Shown: positions 54,228 to 63,653 of the stretch, piece by piece | How positions within the stretch are numbered: position 1 is the first letter of the stretch | Layout: the number at the start of each line of letters is the position of its first letter | From: Moraxella sp035181385 | GTDB lineage: Bacteria; Pseudomonadota; Gammaproteobacteria; Pseudomonadales; Moraxellaceae | Direction of reading: 5' to 3' | NCBI RefSeq assembly: GCF_035181385.1 | Contig: NZ_JAXCJK010000001.1 | Location: 1-64,000, forward strand | Length of the DNA stretch: 64,000 nt | Program-made: the position numbers and the translations under genes | The notes under the pieces: generated by a model | Databases searched by the model: none | What the model was told of the DNA's origin: nothing | The model's input: the letters and a program-made list of their open reading frames with translations, nothing else

Positions 54228-55043
54228 TTATTGATCCAAAAGCCCAAGCCATAACGGTGTTGATGGCATATTGGGCAACAGCTCTTGAAAGCGTTTAGGA
54301 TAATAAGCATTGATGAAATATAACCCATTGGCCGAAGCGGTTGGTGGGGCAAGCGTACGGTCTTTGGCGGCTATGAGCCGTGTGATTTCATCTGCCCCAA
54401 GCTCATCTTTGCCAATGGCAAACAGCACTCCCATGATGTTTCGCACCATATGGTGCAAAAACCCATCTGCTTGTATGTCTAACACCAAAAATGCACCGTG
54501 CTGAAACAGCTTGGCATGGCTTACCGTACGCACAGGTTGATTGGACTGGCATTGTGCCGCCCGAAAGCTGGTGAAGTCGTGCGTTCCTATAAGCAGCTTG
54601 CTTGCTTGTGCCATTTTATCCATATCAAGTGGTTCATAAACATGGGTTACTTGATGGCGTAAAATGGCAGGGCGATGGGGTTGGTTGAGTGTGATGTATC
54701 GATAGCGTCTGGCTATCGCCCCAAAGCGTGCATGAAAGTCAAACGGCATGGGGGTAATCCAGCGTAGAGCGATATCATCAGGCAGTAGGGTGTTGACCCC
54801 ACGCATCCAGTTATATTCGGTGCGATGAGCAGTCGTGGTAAAATGAGCAACCATATTTCCTGCATGTACGCCTGCATCTGTACGCCCTGCTGCGATGACT
54901 TCAATGGGCTCATTGGCAATTTTAGATAGGGCGGATTCTAGGCGTGCTTGAATGCTATCTACAGTTTGTTGGCGTTGCCAACCACGATAATTTGTACCGA
55001 TGAACTCAACCCCAATGGCATAAGTTTGCGTGTTTTGTGTCAT
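54228..55043 (-). CDS. truA: tRNA pseudouridine synthase TruA
   Basis: TruA makes pseudouridine at positions 38-40 of tRNAs. The 271 residues have the catalytic Asp in GRTDAGVHAGNMVAHF, FHARFGAIARRYRY, and FLHHMVRNIMG. The ATG at 55043 (MTQNTQTYAIG) fits the family, and it overlaps the stop of the upstream asparaginase gene as ATGA. Length is normal (270 in E. coli). Confidence 0.96.
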   Translation of the reverse strand: MTQNTQTYAIGVEFIGTNYRGWQRQQTVDSIQARLESALSKIANEPIEVIAAGRTDAGVHAGNMVAHFTTTAHRTEYNWMRGVNTLLPDDIALRWITPMPFDFHARFGAIARRYRYITLNQPHRPAILRHQVTHVYEPLDMDKMAQASKLLIGTHDFTSFRAAQCQSNQPVRTVSHAKLFQHGAFLVLDIQADGFLHHMVRNIMGVLFAIGKDELGADEITRLIAAKDRTLAPPTASANGLYFINAYYPKRFQELLPNMPSTPLWLGLLDQ

Positions 55044-56005
55044 TGTAGTGCCTGCCATAGTGTTTGCCCATAAATTCCTGCAACGCCAAGTTTGCTTGGT
55101 TCAATGCCATATTCATATTGCCAAGCACCTGCCATATAATTGTCATTTGTACCGCCAAATGCACACATGGTAGTGCAAATGACACGCACTTTTTTGGTTT
55201 GTAGTTTTTTTAAGATATCAATCAGCTTTTGCGAGGATGGTACATTGCCTGCACCAAAACCAATTAGAATAACCGCTTTGGTTTGCTGACTTAAATGATC
55301 AAATTGATATTCAAGGTTGGCGACATCATTGGGCAGGCAATAGATGGCCGTGATTTGTATGTCTTTGGCATGATCGATCATGGTGGGTAGCTCAGCAAGT
55401 TTAGCCACCAATGGTTTATTAAAAACCGTTTGGTCGGTTTTTAATAATGCAGTATTTGCCAATTTGCCAATAAATGCATCATGTTCTTGGCTGTTTAGTT
55501 TTTGGGTGTCAAATGCGTCCATAAGTTTGTGATGAAATTGTACAAAAACACCCTTATGTTGGGTTGTGGCAATGATACTTTTGTGCAGGTTTGACCAAGC
55601 ATCAGAAATCTCATTGATGGTATGGGTGGGTTTGTTGCTGATGAGTAGTGGCTGCATACTGCCTGTAATGACAAGGCTGATATCAGTAAAATCAGCAAAG
55701 GCATTGGCTAAAAAAGCGGATAAAAAGCTTAGGCTATCGGTCCCTGTAATCAACACAAAACGACGCACGCCTTTTGCATATGCCATCAAAATTAAGCGAT
55801 AAAATTCTACAAAATCACTGGGTGTGAGCGTGCTGCTGTCTTTAACAGATGTGGTTGGCAAGATGTCAATAGCAGTGTTTGGTATTTTTGCTAGGCATTC
55901 TTTTTTTAAAATTGGTAAAAAAATTTCGGCAGGCAAGGGTGATAGTGGTACACCATGACTGCCAAAAGTACCGCCAGCGTAGATGAGGTGGGTAGTTGTA
56001 TTCAT
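55040..56005 (-). CDS. Asparaginase-family amidohydrolase
   Basis: The 321 residues have the two-domain asparaginase fold. The first catalytic Thr is in YAGGTFGS (family TGGTI) and the second in TGTDSLSF (family HGTDTM, so His is replaced by Thr and the last Thr by Ser). VITGSMQPLL and the later DAFDTQKLNSQEH match the SMRP and Lys regions. It has no signal peptide, so it is probably a cytosolic, type I-like enzyme. Substrate preference is uncertain because of the motif changes. It is upstream of and coupled to truA. Confidence 0.83.
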   Translation of the reverse strand: MNTTTHLIYAGGTFGSHGVPLSPLPAEIFLPILKKECLAKIPNTAIDILPTTSVKDSSTLTPSDFVEFYRLILMAYAKGVRRFVLITGTDSLSFLSAFLANAFADFTDISLVITGSMQPLLISNKPTHTINEISDAWSNLHKSIIATTQHKGVFVQFHHKLMDAFDTQKLNSQEHDAFIGKLANTALLKTDQTVFNKPLVAKLAELPTMIDHAKDIQITAIYCLPNDVANLEYQFDHLSQQTKAVILIGFGAGNVPSSQKLIDILKKLQTKKVRVICTTMCAFGGTNDNYMAGAWQYEYGIEPSKLGVAGIYGQTLWQALQ

Positions 56006-56109
56006 AAAATTGATTGTCAAATTTATTGAGTGTTGCATATCATAACATAAAGATGCACGCCAAAATAGCGTGCATCTTTAAATGTCCAATCCATCATCAA
56101 AGCCTAAAA

Positions 56110-57246
56110 CTAAATGCGACCTTGAATGATTGCCAGCATACGACGAAGCGGTTCAGCGGCACCCCATAGCAACTGATCGCCCACAGTAAATGCGGTCAAA
56201 TATTCGCCACCCATGTTCATTTTACGCAGTCGTCCTACTGCCACACCCAGTGTGCCAGTAACAGCCACAGGTGTCAGGCGTTGCATGGTGGCTGGTTTGT
56301 CATTTTCTACGACATCTAACCAAGGGTTATCACTTTCACGCAAGGCTTGTTCAATATCAGCAAGTGGAATGTCTTTTTTGAGTTTGATGGTCAGAGCTTG
56401 GCTGTGGCAACGCATTGCACCAACACGCACACAAATACCATCAATATTGATGGACTCATTGCCAGATTTTCCAAGAATTTTATTGGTCTCTGCTTGGCCT
56501 TTCCATTCTTCACGAGATTGACCGTTATCAAGTTGGCTATCAATGTATGGGATTAAACTGCCTGCCAATACCGCCCCAAAATTTTGTTTTGGAAAATCAT
56601 CTGAACGCTGAGTGTCGGCGATGGTACGGTCAATTTCTAAGATGGCACTGGCTGGGTCAATAAGCATTTGTGCCACGCTATCATTCAGCACACCCATGCC
56701 TGTGATAAGTTCACGCATATTAGCAGCACCAGCACCACTGGCTGCCTGATAAGTCATTGCTGATACCCATTCTACCCAATCACGGCGAAAGAGTTCGCCA
56801 ATAGCCATCAGCATCAAACTGACTGTACAGTTGCCACCAATAAAGTCTTTTTGACCGTTTGCTAGGGCATTATCAATCACATCACGATTTACTGGGTCTA
56901 AGATGATGACTGCATTATCATCCATACGAAGTGAGCTTGCTGCATCAATCCAGTAACCCTGCCAGCCACTTTGACGCAACATAGGGTGTATTGCTTTGGT
57001 GTAGTCGCCACCTTGGCAGGTGATGATGGCATCACATTTGGCAAGTTCGCTGATGTCATTTGCATCTTTTAGTGTGTCAGCTGCTATGACATTGCCAAAA
57101 TCAGGTGCTTGTCCGCCTGCATTGCTGGTTGAAAAAAATACAGGAATGATGTGGTTAAAATCGCCTTCTTCAATCATGCGATTCATGAGTACCGAACCCA
57201 CCATGCCACGCCAACCCACCAAGCCTACAACCAGTTTTTTTGCCAT
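56110..57246 (-). CDS. asd: Aspartate-semialdehyde dehydrogenase Asd
   Basis: Asd makes aspartate semialdehyde, the precursor of lysine, diaminopimelate, threonine and methionine. The 378 residues begin MAKKLVVGLVGWRGMVGSVL (NADP-binding) and include FFSTSNAGGQAP, the catalytic Cys in GGNCTVSLML, YQAASGAGAANMRE and RCHSQALTIK. It is the large Gram-negative form (367 in E. coli). The frame extends 38 codons upstream, but AGGTGA precedes the ATG at 57246. Confidence 0.97.
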   Translation of the reverse strand: MAKKLVVGLVGWRGMVGSVLMNRMIEEGDFNHIIPVFFSTSNAGGQAPDFGNVIAADTLKDANDISELAKCDAIITCQGGDYTKAIHPMLRQSGWQGYWIDAASSLRMDDNAVIILDPVNRDVIDNALANGQKDFIGGNCTVSLMLMAIGELFRRDWVEWVSAMTYQAASGAGAANMRELITGMGVLNDSVAQMLIDPASAILEIDRTIADTQRSDDFPKQNFGAVLAGSLIPYIDSQLDNGQSREEWKGQAETNKILGKSGNESINIDGICVRVGAMRCHSQALTIKLKKDIPLADIEQALRESDNPWLDVVENDKPATMQRLTPVAVTGTLGVAVGRLRKMNMGGEYLTAFTVGDQLLWGAAEPLRRMLAIIQGRI

Positions 57247-57542
57247 TATGTTCACCTTGTGTTGCAATATAAGTGATTTAAAAATGTTTAGATATACATA
57301 TTTAAAATGAATGTGCCTAATCTTAATTAAGCATTGAAAAACAAGCTTATAACTATGCACTTTTATTGTTAAAAAATCAAGTGCTTTTTGTCATTTTATC
57401 AATAAAAGTGATGATAAGTATCCAATAGGTTGATGATTTTTATAGCAATGTGGCAATGACTTATTAAACCTTTTATTGTCTTAGGTTTTTTAAAAATTCA
57501 TATTCTAAATCACAGATTGGTTTGTGGGTGTTGTTGCGTTAT

Positions 57543-58133
57543 TTATTTTGTTTTTATGGTTAATAAATAAGCAAATACCCTTCCAACTTTGGCAAATTTG
57601 ATGATATTTAAATCTAACCTCTCTAAAAGTTCATCTAAAGGATTGTCGCTTTCTATATAAATCAGTGTGTCATCATGGAATAAATGTCCGTTCATGATGA
57701 GCATTAAAATATCCTGCCATAGATTAAGACCATACGGTGGGTCAATAAAAATAATATCAAATGCTTGATCTAATTTTGTCAGGGCTTTTTGGGCGGTGTC
57801 ATGAATGATGCAAATATCAGATTTGGTGAGTCTTAGAGCGTTGGCATTGCGTTTTAATTCGCTTGCTTGAGCTTGATTTGCCTCAATAAGTGTGGCAAAA
57901 GATGCACCACGAGATAGGCTTTCAAAGCTTAATACACCAGAGCCTGCACAGACATCAAGCACGCACGCATCTTGTAAATTGCCCATCAGCCAATTAAATA
58001 TTGTCTCACGCAGGCGGTCAGGTGTAGGACGCAGTCCATCTGCATTGACAAAGCTGATATTTCGGCGTTTAAACTGACCGCCGATGATGCGTACTTGATT
58101 GGTGGATTTTTGGGTAGAGGATTTTTGTTTCAT
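57543..58133 (-). CDS. rsmD: 16S rRNA (guanine966-N2)-methyltransferase RsmD
   Basis: RsmD methylates G966 of 16S rRNA. The 196 residues include VRIIGGQFKRR, LRPTPDRLRETIFNWL, the SAM motif VLDVCAGSGVLSFE and the catalytic FIDPPY. It starts 18 bases after mrdA ends on the same strand, so the two are probably one transcript. Confidence 0.95.
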   Translation of the reverse strand: MKQKSSTQKSTNQVRIIGGQFKRRNISFVNADGLRPTPDRLRETIFNWLMGNLQDACVLDVCAGSGVLSFESLSRGASFATLIEANQAQASELKRNANALRLTKSDICIIHDTAQKALTKLDQAFDIIFIDPPYGLNLWQDILMLIMNGHLFHDDTLIYIESDNPLDELLERLDLNIIKFAKVGRVFAYLLTIKTK

Positions 58134-58151
58134 TGATGGTTGAGTTTTATT

Positions 58152-60158
58152 TTATTGATTTTGACTATTTTTGTTTTGTTCTACGCTCTTGTTTGTTACT
58201 TCTGCTTTTGCCTGTTCTTGGGTAGCTACATAAGCGTCAATTTTTGCTTGCATTTTGAGTTGTTTATCAGCACGAATGGCAGTCATTTCATTTTGACTTG
58301 GTGGTAAAATAGGGTTATTGATACGCTGAATCATCCAGTAGTCAAACAGTATGCGTCCAATAGGAGCGGCAACTTGACCGCCACCGCCACCATTTTCAAC
58401 CAATACCGCCAAAGCGATTTCTGGGTTTTCAACAGGTGCAAAACCCATGAACCATGCATGATCCCAATGGCGTTCGCTCAGGCTGGCTTTGTTATAGGAT
58501 TTGCCTTGTGCAATAGATTTAACTTGTGCCGTGCCTGTTTTGCCTGCACTGCGATATCGTGTGGTGTAGGCAGCCCTACCTGTACCAAGACGCAAAGTAT
58601 CTTCCATGGCTTGGTGCATTTGTAGCCAATCAGACTCCGAGCCATTAAAATCAATTTGCCTTGTAGGTTTGTTAGGAATGGCGATGGTTTTTGCCCCTTC
58701 TGATTTTTTAAGAAAGTGTGGTATGGTCATCAATCCTTTGTTGGCGGTCGTGGCAGTGGCAGCAGCGACTTGTAGCGGAGTTGCTAAAAATGCACCTTGT
58801 CCAATTGATACCGAAATGGTTTCGCCAGGTAACCAATCTTTGTTGTAGGTTTGTTTTTTCCATTTGGGCGAGGGCATCAGTCCTGCTTTTTCATTAGGCA
58901 GGTCAATGCCTGTTTTTTTACCAAAACCAAAACGACCCATCCAATCGTGCAGGCGATCAATGCCTAATATGTATGCGTTTTTATAATAGTAGGTGTCTAC
59001 TGACATGATGATTGACTTTGCCATGTCTACTGTGCCATGCCCTCCTTTCTTCCAGTCACGAAAGCGATGACTATCTCCTGGCAAGCTAAAATAACCTGGG
59101 TCATAAATGGTATCTTCCCAATCCATGATACCATAATGCAAAATCCCCATTGCCTCAAATGGCTTGATGGTAGATGCTGGTGGGTAAAGACCTTGTAAGG
59201 CTCGGTTGTACAATGGTTGATCGATATCATCTCTGAGCGTGCCATATAATTTAGATGAGATGCCAGAGATGAATGGGTTGGGGTCAAAACTTGGGTTGGA
59301 TACAAATGCCAACACCTCACCATTTTTGGGGTCTAGGGCCACGATGGCACCACGCCGACCATCTAGTTGATCGGCGGCAATTTTTTGCAGTCCATAATCA
59401 AGGCTAAGGTAAATATCATTGCCCGCTATAGGTGCTTTACTATCAAGGCGACGCAAAACATCTCCATGTGCATTTGTCTCAACCGATTGGTAGCCTGGCT
59501 CACCAAGCAAAATATCCTCGTACTGTTTTTCAATGCCAGTTTTGCCAATCAAATCCGTCCCAGCGTACAGCTGTTGGGTGATGGGATTGTTTTTGATGGT
59601 TTTGGATTCTTTGTCATTGATGCGTCCGACATAACCGATGACATGGGCAAATAAGTCATCATAAGGATAAGAACGAGTCAATTTGGTCTGTACACTGACG
59701 CCACGAAAAAACGGCTTTCTTTCGCTAAATTGGGCAATTTGTTCTTCGGTAGGGTTTATCTTAACAGTAATGGGATTGTTTTTTGATTGATCAATGCGTG
59801 ATAAAATATCGGTGATGTCTTCGTTGGTTAAAGCAAAAATTGGCTGTAACAACTGCAAGGTATATGCTGCGTTTTCAACTTCATCGGGTGAAATGACGAC
59901 AGTAAAAACTGGCTCATTGTCTGCCAGCAAAATGCCATTGCGGTCATAAATGTGTCCACGAGATGGCGGGCTTGAAATGAGCTTGATGCGGTTATTGTCA
60001 GAAGCGGTAACAAATTTATCATGTTGATGAATCTGCAAATAACCATAGCGTGCCAATAAAACTGCTGTTCCCATAAGTATGGTTATGGCCAAGACCCCAA
60101 CACGACGACTAAAAAGTTGCTTGTTTTGACTGGTGGTGCTGTGAATGGATTCTCTCAT
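58152..60158 (-). CDS. mrdA: Penicillin-binding protein 2 (MrdA), elongation transpeptidase
   Basis: PBP2 cross-links side-wall peptidoglycan during elongation, in the periplasm. The 668 residues have one N-terminal membrane helix (about 20-42), a dimerisation domain (RGHIYDRNGILLADN), and the transpeptidase domain with the active-site Ser in PPASTIKPFEAMG (SxxK), SVDTYYY (SxN equivalent) and GKTGTAQV (KTG). Changes near these motifs would affect beta-lactam binding; none stands out. A gene-free region with a C10 tract lies upstream. Confidence 0.96.
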   Translation of the reverse strand: MRESIHSTTSQNKQLFSRRVGVLAITILMGTAVLLARYGYLQIHQHDKFVTASDNNRIKLISSPPSRGHIYDRNGILLADNEPVFTVVISPDEVENAAYTLQLLQPIFALTNEDITDILSRIDQSKNNPITVKINPTEEQIAQFSERKPFFRGVSVQTKLTRSYPYDDLFAHVIGYVGRINDKESKTIKNNPITQQLYAGTDLIGKTGIEKQYEDILLGEPGYQSVETNAHGDVLRRLDSKAPIAGNDIYLSLDYGLQKIAADQLDGRRGAIVALDPKNGEVLAFVSNPSFDPNPFISGISSKLYGTLRDDIDQPLYNRALQGLYPPASTIKPFEAMGILHYGIMDWEDTIYDPGYFSLPGDSHRFRDWKKGGHGTVDMAKSIIMSVDTYYYKNAYILGIDRLHDWMGRFGFGKKTGIDLPNEKAGLMPSPKWKKQTYNKDWLPGETISVSIGQGAFLATPLQVAAATATTANKGLMTIPHFLKKSEGAKTIAIPNKPTRQIDFNGSESDWLQMHQAMEDTLRLGTGRAAYTTRYRSAGKTGTAQVKSIAQGKSYNKASLSERHWDHAWFMGFAPVENPEIALAVLVENGGGGGQVAAPIGRILFDYWMIQRINNPILPPSQNEMTAIRADKQLKMQAKIDAYVATQEQAKAEVTNKSVEQNKNSQNQ

Positions 60159-60472
60159 GGTATGCGGTGTATTGTTACGGCTGGCTGTCTGAGTATTAAA
60201 AAATCAAAATTAAAATTGCTTTATTTAAAAGTTTGAAAGTCAAGTTGTAAAAAAATAACAATAAGCTAAGCTTGGCATTTTATCACGAATTGGCCATCAT
60301 TTTAAAAATATCTACAATAAAATGCCTGTACTCAACATGGGTTTATAAAAGCCATCAATGGTAGGTTACTTAAATGGCCTTTAAGGGTGGAATATAGGTT
60401 GGTCTAGAGGGTTTGTCATAAAAAAGTAACCCCCCCCCCTTATTCAAAAATAACCTCAAAAAATTTGTATGG
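60159..60472. other. 314-bp region between mrdA and rimO
   Basis: No gene is seen. AT-rich DNA near mrdA must carry its promoter. The right half holds GGTTACTT (60364-60371), its exact inverse AAGTAACC (60424-60431), and a ten-base C run (60430-60439) abutting the second arm. The only frame between the arms is a 12-codon minus-strand ORF (MTNPLDQPIFHP). Confidence 0.55.
60430..60439. repeat. Homopolymer C10 tract
   Basis: Ten consecutive C lie 33 bases beyond the rimO stop and about 270 bases upstream of mrdA. Long poly-C/G runs are otherwise rare in this AT-rich DNA and are typical slippage sites. Confidence 0.9.
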
Positions 60473-61984
60473 CTATTGATTTAAGCTGATATCAAAGCTT
60501 GCAAATAGATCATACTCGCTGGCTTCATCAATGGTAACGGTCAAAAACTCACCCACCTTGATGCTTTGATTAATATTATCCACATAGACATGACCATCAA
60601 TCTCTGGGGCATCGCCATAACTGCGACAAATGGCAATATTTTCTTCTGTGTCAATTTCATCAACCAGTACTGTCATCGTACGACCGACTTTTTCTTGCAA
60701 TTTTTCTTCACTGATGGCTTGAGCAACCGCCATAAATCTTTCATAACGCTCTTGCTTGATGGTTTCTGGTATGGGATTGGGTAAGTTGTTTGCCATCGCA
60801 CCTTCAATCTGTGAATAAGTAAAACAGCCAACACGGTCAAGGCGTGCTTTTTTTAGCCAATCAAGTAGGTACGCAAAGTCTTCTTCGGTTTCACCTGGAA
60901 AGCCCACCACAAAAGTAGAGCGAATGACAATTTCTGGGCAAATTTCACGCCATTTGGCAAGTCTTTCTAGTACATTTTCACTATGAGCTGGGCGTTTCAT
61001 TGCTTTTAATACGCTGGGGCTTGCGTGTTGAAAGGGAATGTCAAGATATGGCAAAAGACCGCCTTTACCACCACTGGCTTTCATGCTGTCTGCCATGATT
61101 TGTACGACATTATCTACATGTGGATAGGGGTAGACATAGTGCAAGCGTACCCAAATGCCAAGTTTGGCAAGTGCTTGGCACATATCAAAAAATTTAGTTT
61201 TAATTGGTTCGCCTTGCCAAAACGCCATTTTGTATTTCAAGTCCACTCCATAAGCAGAAGTGTCTTGGCTGATGATAAGCAGTTCCTTGACGCCTGCCTT
61301 TTTGAGCGCTACTGCTTCATTCATCACGCCATCAATGGTGCGAGAAACCAAATCACCACGCAAAGATGGAATGATGCAAAAAGTACAGCGATGATTACAA
61401 CCTTCTGAAATTTTGACATAAGCGTAATGAGCGGGTGTGAGCTTAACGCCTGCATCATTGATTAGGTCAATTTTTGGATCATAAGTTTTTGATTTGGTGG
61501 GTTTTGGTAGATGATGATTGACGGCTTGCACCACCTCATGATAGGCATGAGCACCAGTAACTGCAAGTACGGCAGGGTGCATGGTGCGAATGCGTTCAGC
61601 ATCTTTGCCCAGACAACCTGTTACGATGACTTTGCCATTTTTGGTAATCGCTTCACCAATAGCATCAAGGCTTTCTTGCACCGCCGATTCAATAAATCCG
61701 CAAGTGTTTACCACCACTAAATCTGCACCATTATAATCTTTGGCAACCTGATAGCCTTCTTTGGTCAGTTCAGTGATGATACGCTCACTGTCTACAAGTG
61801 CCTTTGGGCAACCAAGTGAAACAAAACCAACTTTTGGTGCATTGATGCTGTTGTCATCTGATTTGGTGGTTTGGCTTAGGTCTGCTGACTCTGTCAGTGT
61901 GCGGTTTTGATTGTGGTTGGCTTGATGATGATAACCAACCTCGGTGGGGTTTGGTTTTTTTGGGTTAAAATTCTGAACTGTCAT
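60473..61984 (-). CDS. rimO: Ribosomal protein S12 methylthiotransferase RimO
   Basis: RimO adds a methylthio group to Asp of ribosomal protein S12. The 503 residues have an N-terminal UPF0004 domain (GFVSLGCPKALVDSE and further Cys), the radical SAM motif GCNHRCTFCIIPSLRG, and a C-terminal TRAM domain. A 50-residue N-terminal extension rich in Asn, Gln and His is not in E. coli RimO (441 residues). No internal start is visible before VGFVSLG, so the extension appears to be translated. Confidence 0.94.
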   Translation of the reverse strand: MTVQNFNPKKPNPTEVGYHHQANHNQNRTLTESADLSQTTKSDDNSINAPKVGFVSLGCPKALVDSERIITELTKEGYQVAKDYNGADLVVVNTCGFIESAVQESLDAIGEAITKNGKVIVTGCLGKDAERIRTMHPAVLAVTGAHAYHEVVQAVNHHLPKPTKSKTYDPKIDLINDAGVKLTPAHYAYVKISEGCNHRCTFCIIPSLRGDLVSRTIDGVMNEAVALKKAGVKELLIISQDTSAYGVDLKYKMAFWQGEPIKTKFFDMCQALAKLGIWVRLHYVYPYPHVDNVVQIMADSMKASGGKGGLLPYLDIPFQHASPSVLKAMKRPAHSENVLERLAKWREICPEIVIRSTFVVGFPGETEEDFAYLLDWLKKARLDRVGCFTYSQIEGAMANNLPNPIPETIKQERYERFMAVAQAISEEKLQEKVGRTMTVLVDEIDTEENIAICRSYGDAPEIDGHVYVDNINQSIKVGEFLTVTIDEASEYDLFASFDISLNQ

Positions 61985-62112
61985 GTTGGCTGTCTTTTAT
62001 ATATAGATGGCTGAATAAAGGGCTAAAAAAAGATAAGGTGTGCAAGGTGGTATTATAGCACAAGTTGACTGATGACTCACAAGACCGTCTTAACGATGGC
62101 GTACTAAGCAAT

Positions 62113-62147
62113 AAAAAGTCCCAAATCGTTAAGATTTAGGACTTTTT
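62113..62147 (-). terminator. Terminator of the tRNA-Val/tRNA-Asp transcript
   Basis: AAAAAGTCC pairs with GGACTTTTT and an inner AAATC/GATTT, around a 5-base loop. On the minus strand it ends in T5, a few bases after tRNA-Asp. Confidence 0.88.
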
Positions 62148-62153
62148 GTATAA

Positions 62154-62230
62154 TGGCGCAGCGGACGGGACTCGAACCCGCGACCCCCGGCGTGACAGGC
62201 CGGTATTCTAACCAACTGAACTACCGCTGC
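62154..62230 (-). tRNA. tRNA-Asp (anticodon GUC)
   Basis: A 77-base gene with encoded CCA. The acceptor GCAGCGG pairs with CCGCTGC, the anticodon loop CTGTCAC carries GTC, and the T loop reads TTCGAGT. It lies 5 bases after tRNA-Val in the same transcript. Confidence 0.97.
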
Positions 62231-62235
62231 GAACA

Positions 62236-62311
62236 TGGTGGGCGGTAACGGATTCGAACCGCTGACCCTCTGCTTGTAAGGCAGACGCTCTACCAACTGA
62301 GCTAACCGCCC
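62236..62311 (-). tRNA. tRNA-Val (anticodon UAC)
   Basis: A 76-base gene with encoded CCA. The acceptor GGGCGGT pairs with ACCGCCC, and the anticodon loop CTTACAA carries TAC. It is the first gene of the tRNA pair, behind a strong promoter. Confidence 0.97.
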
Positions 62312-62396
62312 ATGTTCTTTTAACTCATCAAATGCAGTAACTTAAATATTTATTTGACTAATATTAATTTTACTGTGTTTGTTTGTTGTGGTGCGT

Positions 62397-62424
62397 ATTA
62401 TATAGATTTTTAAGATGGTGTCAA
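62397..62424 (-). promoter_or_regulatory. Consensus promoter of the tRNA-Val/tRNA-Asp transcript
   Basis: On the minus strand, perfect TTGACA (62424-62419) and perfect TATAAT (62402-62397) are separated by 16 bases. tRNA-Val begins about 85 bases downstream. Confidence 0.85.
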
Positions 62425-62491
62425 ATACTTTTTTATCTAACTGTTTAAAATATTTTATAGGTTGTTGATTTTGTTATTAAATTTATTTAAT

Positions 62492-62522
62492 AACCACCCA
62501 AGTATTACTTAGGTGGTTTTTT
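62492..62522. terminator. Hairpin downstream of the glutathione peroxidase gene
   Basis: AACCACC-c-AAGT with ACTT-a-GGTGGTT around att. It is followed by T6 on the plus strand; on the minus strand the T run is weaker (TTATTAAATAAATTT). It most likely ends the leftward peroxidase transcript. Confidence 0.65.
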
Positions 62523-62555
62523 GCTCTTATTACAAGCTACCATGGTCAAACAAAA

Positions 62556-63044
62556 CTAAGACAGGATACCCAATGCTTTTTTGATGTCTTTTTCTAAGTC
62601 GCTGGGTTTGGTTGTGGGGGCATAGCGACCAACCACTTTTCCATCACGACTGATTAAAAATTTGGTAAAGTTCCATTTGATTGCATCGCCCAAGATACCG
62701 CCTTGTTGGGATTTTAAGAAATTGAAAACTGGGTGAGCGTTGTTGCCATTGACATCAATTTTTTGCATCATCAAAAAATCTACGCCATAATTTTTCTGGC
62801 AAAATTCACCAATTTCGCTGTTATCATAGGGTTCTTGTCCGCCAAATTGATTGCAAGGAAAGCCAATGATAACCAAGCCTTGTTGGTGGTATTTGGCATG
62901 CAATTCTTGTAGTCCTGCAAGTTGTGAGGTGAATCCGCATTTGCTGGCGGTATTTACGATCAGCAAGGCTTTATCTTGAAAGTCCTTAAAATCAATGTTG
63001 TTTCCAGTGATGTCATTGGCACTAAAATCGTAAATGGTGGTCAT
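62556..63044 (-). CDS. Glutathione peroxidase (thiol peroxidase)
   Basis: The 162 residues carry the family active site with a Cys instead of selenocysteine in NTASKCGFT (C36), the conserved GFPCNQFGGQEP with a second Cys, and WNFTKFLISRDG. It probably reduces hydroperoxides with a thiol donor in the cytosol. msrB lies 63 bases upstream on the same strand, giving a pair of oxidative-stress repair genes. Confidence 0.95.
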   Translation of the reverse strand: MTTIYDFSANDITGNNIDFKDFQDKALLIVNTASKCGFTSQLAGLQELHAKYHQQGLVIIGFPCNQFGGQEPYDNSEIGEFCQKNYGVDFLMMQKIDVNGNNAHPVFNFLKSQQGGILGDAIKWNFTKFLISRDGKVVGRYAPTTKPSDLEKDIKKALGILS

Positions 63045-63107
63045 GGTGTTCTCCTAGGGGTTGTGGTTGCTTGTTTAAAAATTATTTTAAATTTAAACAT
63101 TAAATAA

Positions 63108-63533
63108 TCAGCGTGCCTTAAAATCAATGGCAACCGAATTAATGCAGTATCGTAAGCCTGTCGTTTCTTGTGGACCATCTGAAAAAACATGGCCTAAGTG
63201 TCCGCCACAATTTGTACAAGTAACTTCAATGCGTCTCATGCCGTGCGACAGGTCAAGTGTTTCGGTTAAGGCGGTATCAGTCTTGGTTCGATCAAAACTT
63301 GGCCAGCCACAACCTGAGTGAAATTTATGCGTACTATCAAATAATATTGCATGACAGCCACGACAATGATATACGCCATCATCTTTACTGTCGGTGTATA
63401 TACCTGTAAAAGGGCGTTCTGTACCTTTTTGGCGTAGTACATGATACTCATCGGGGCTTAGGCGTTCTTGCCAGTCGGCTTCGGTCATTTGACGAATCTG
63501 CTCTGGGCTTAAGACTTGGTCGGATAATGACAT
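63108..63533 (-). CDS. msrB: Peptide-methionine (R)-S-oxide reductase MsrB
   Basis: MsrB reduces methionine-R-sulfoxide in proteins. The 141 residues include GVYHCRGCHAILFDS and VTCTNCGGHLGHVF (two CxxC zinc pairs), HSGCGWPSFD, and the catalytic Cys in RYCINSVAI. It is a stand-alone cytosolic form without signal peptide or MsrA fusion. It precedes the peroxidase gene, and the two may share a transcript. Confidence 0.96.
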   Translation of the reverse strand: MSLSDQVLSPEQIRQMTEADWQERLSPDEYHVLRQKGTERPFTGIYTDSKDDGVYHCRGCHAILFDSTHKFHSGCGWPSFDRTKTDTALTETLDLSHGMRRIEVTCTNCGGHLGHVFSDGPQETTGLRYCINSVAIDFKAR

Positions 63534-63653
63534 AAATTCTCCTTATTTTTGGTTTAAAAGTTATTAAAGTTTTTGTGCTTAAGTTTGGTATAAATGGTTG
63601 TTGTGTTTAATAAATACAAGAAAAAACAAGAAAAATATGAAGATTTATTATAT

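Noticed and set aside
54066..54254. 62-codon rightward frame overlapping the end of truA
   Set aside because: It overlaps truA on the opposite strand and has no homology or ribosome-binding site.
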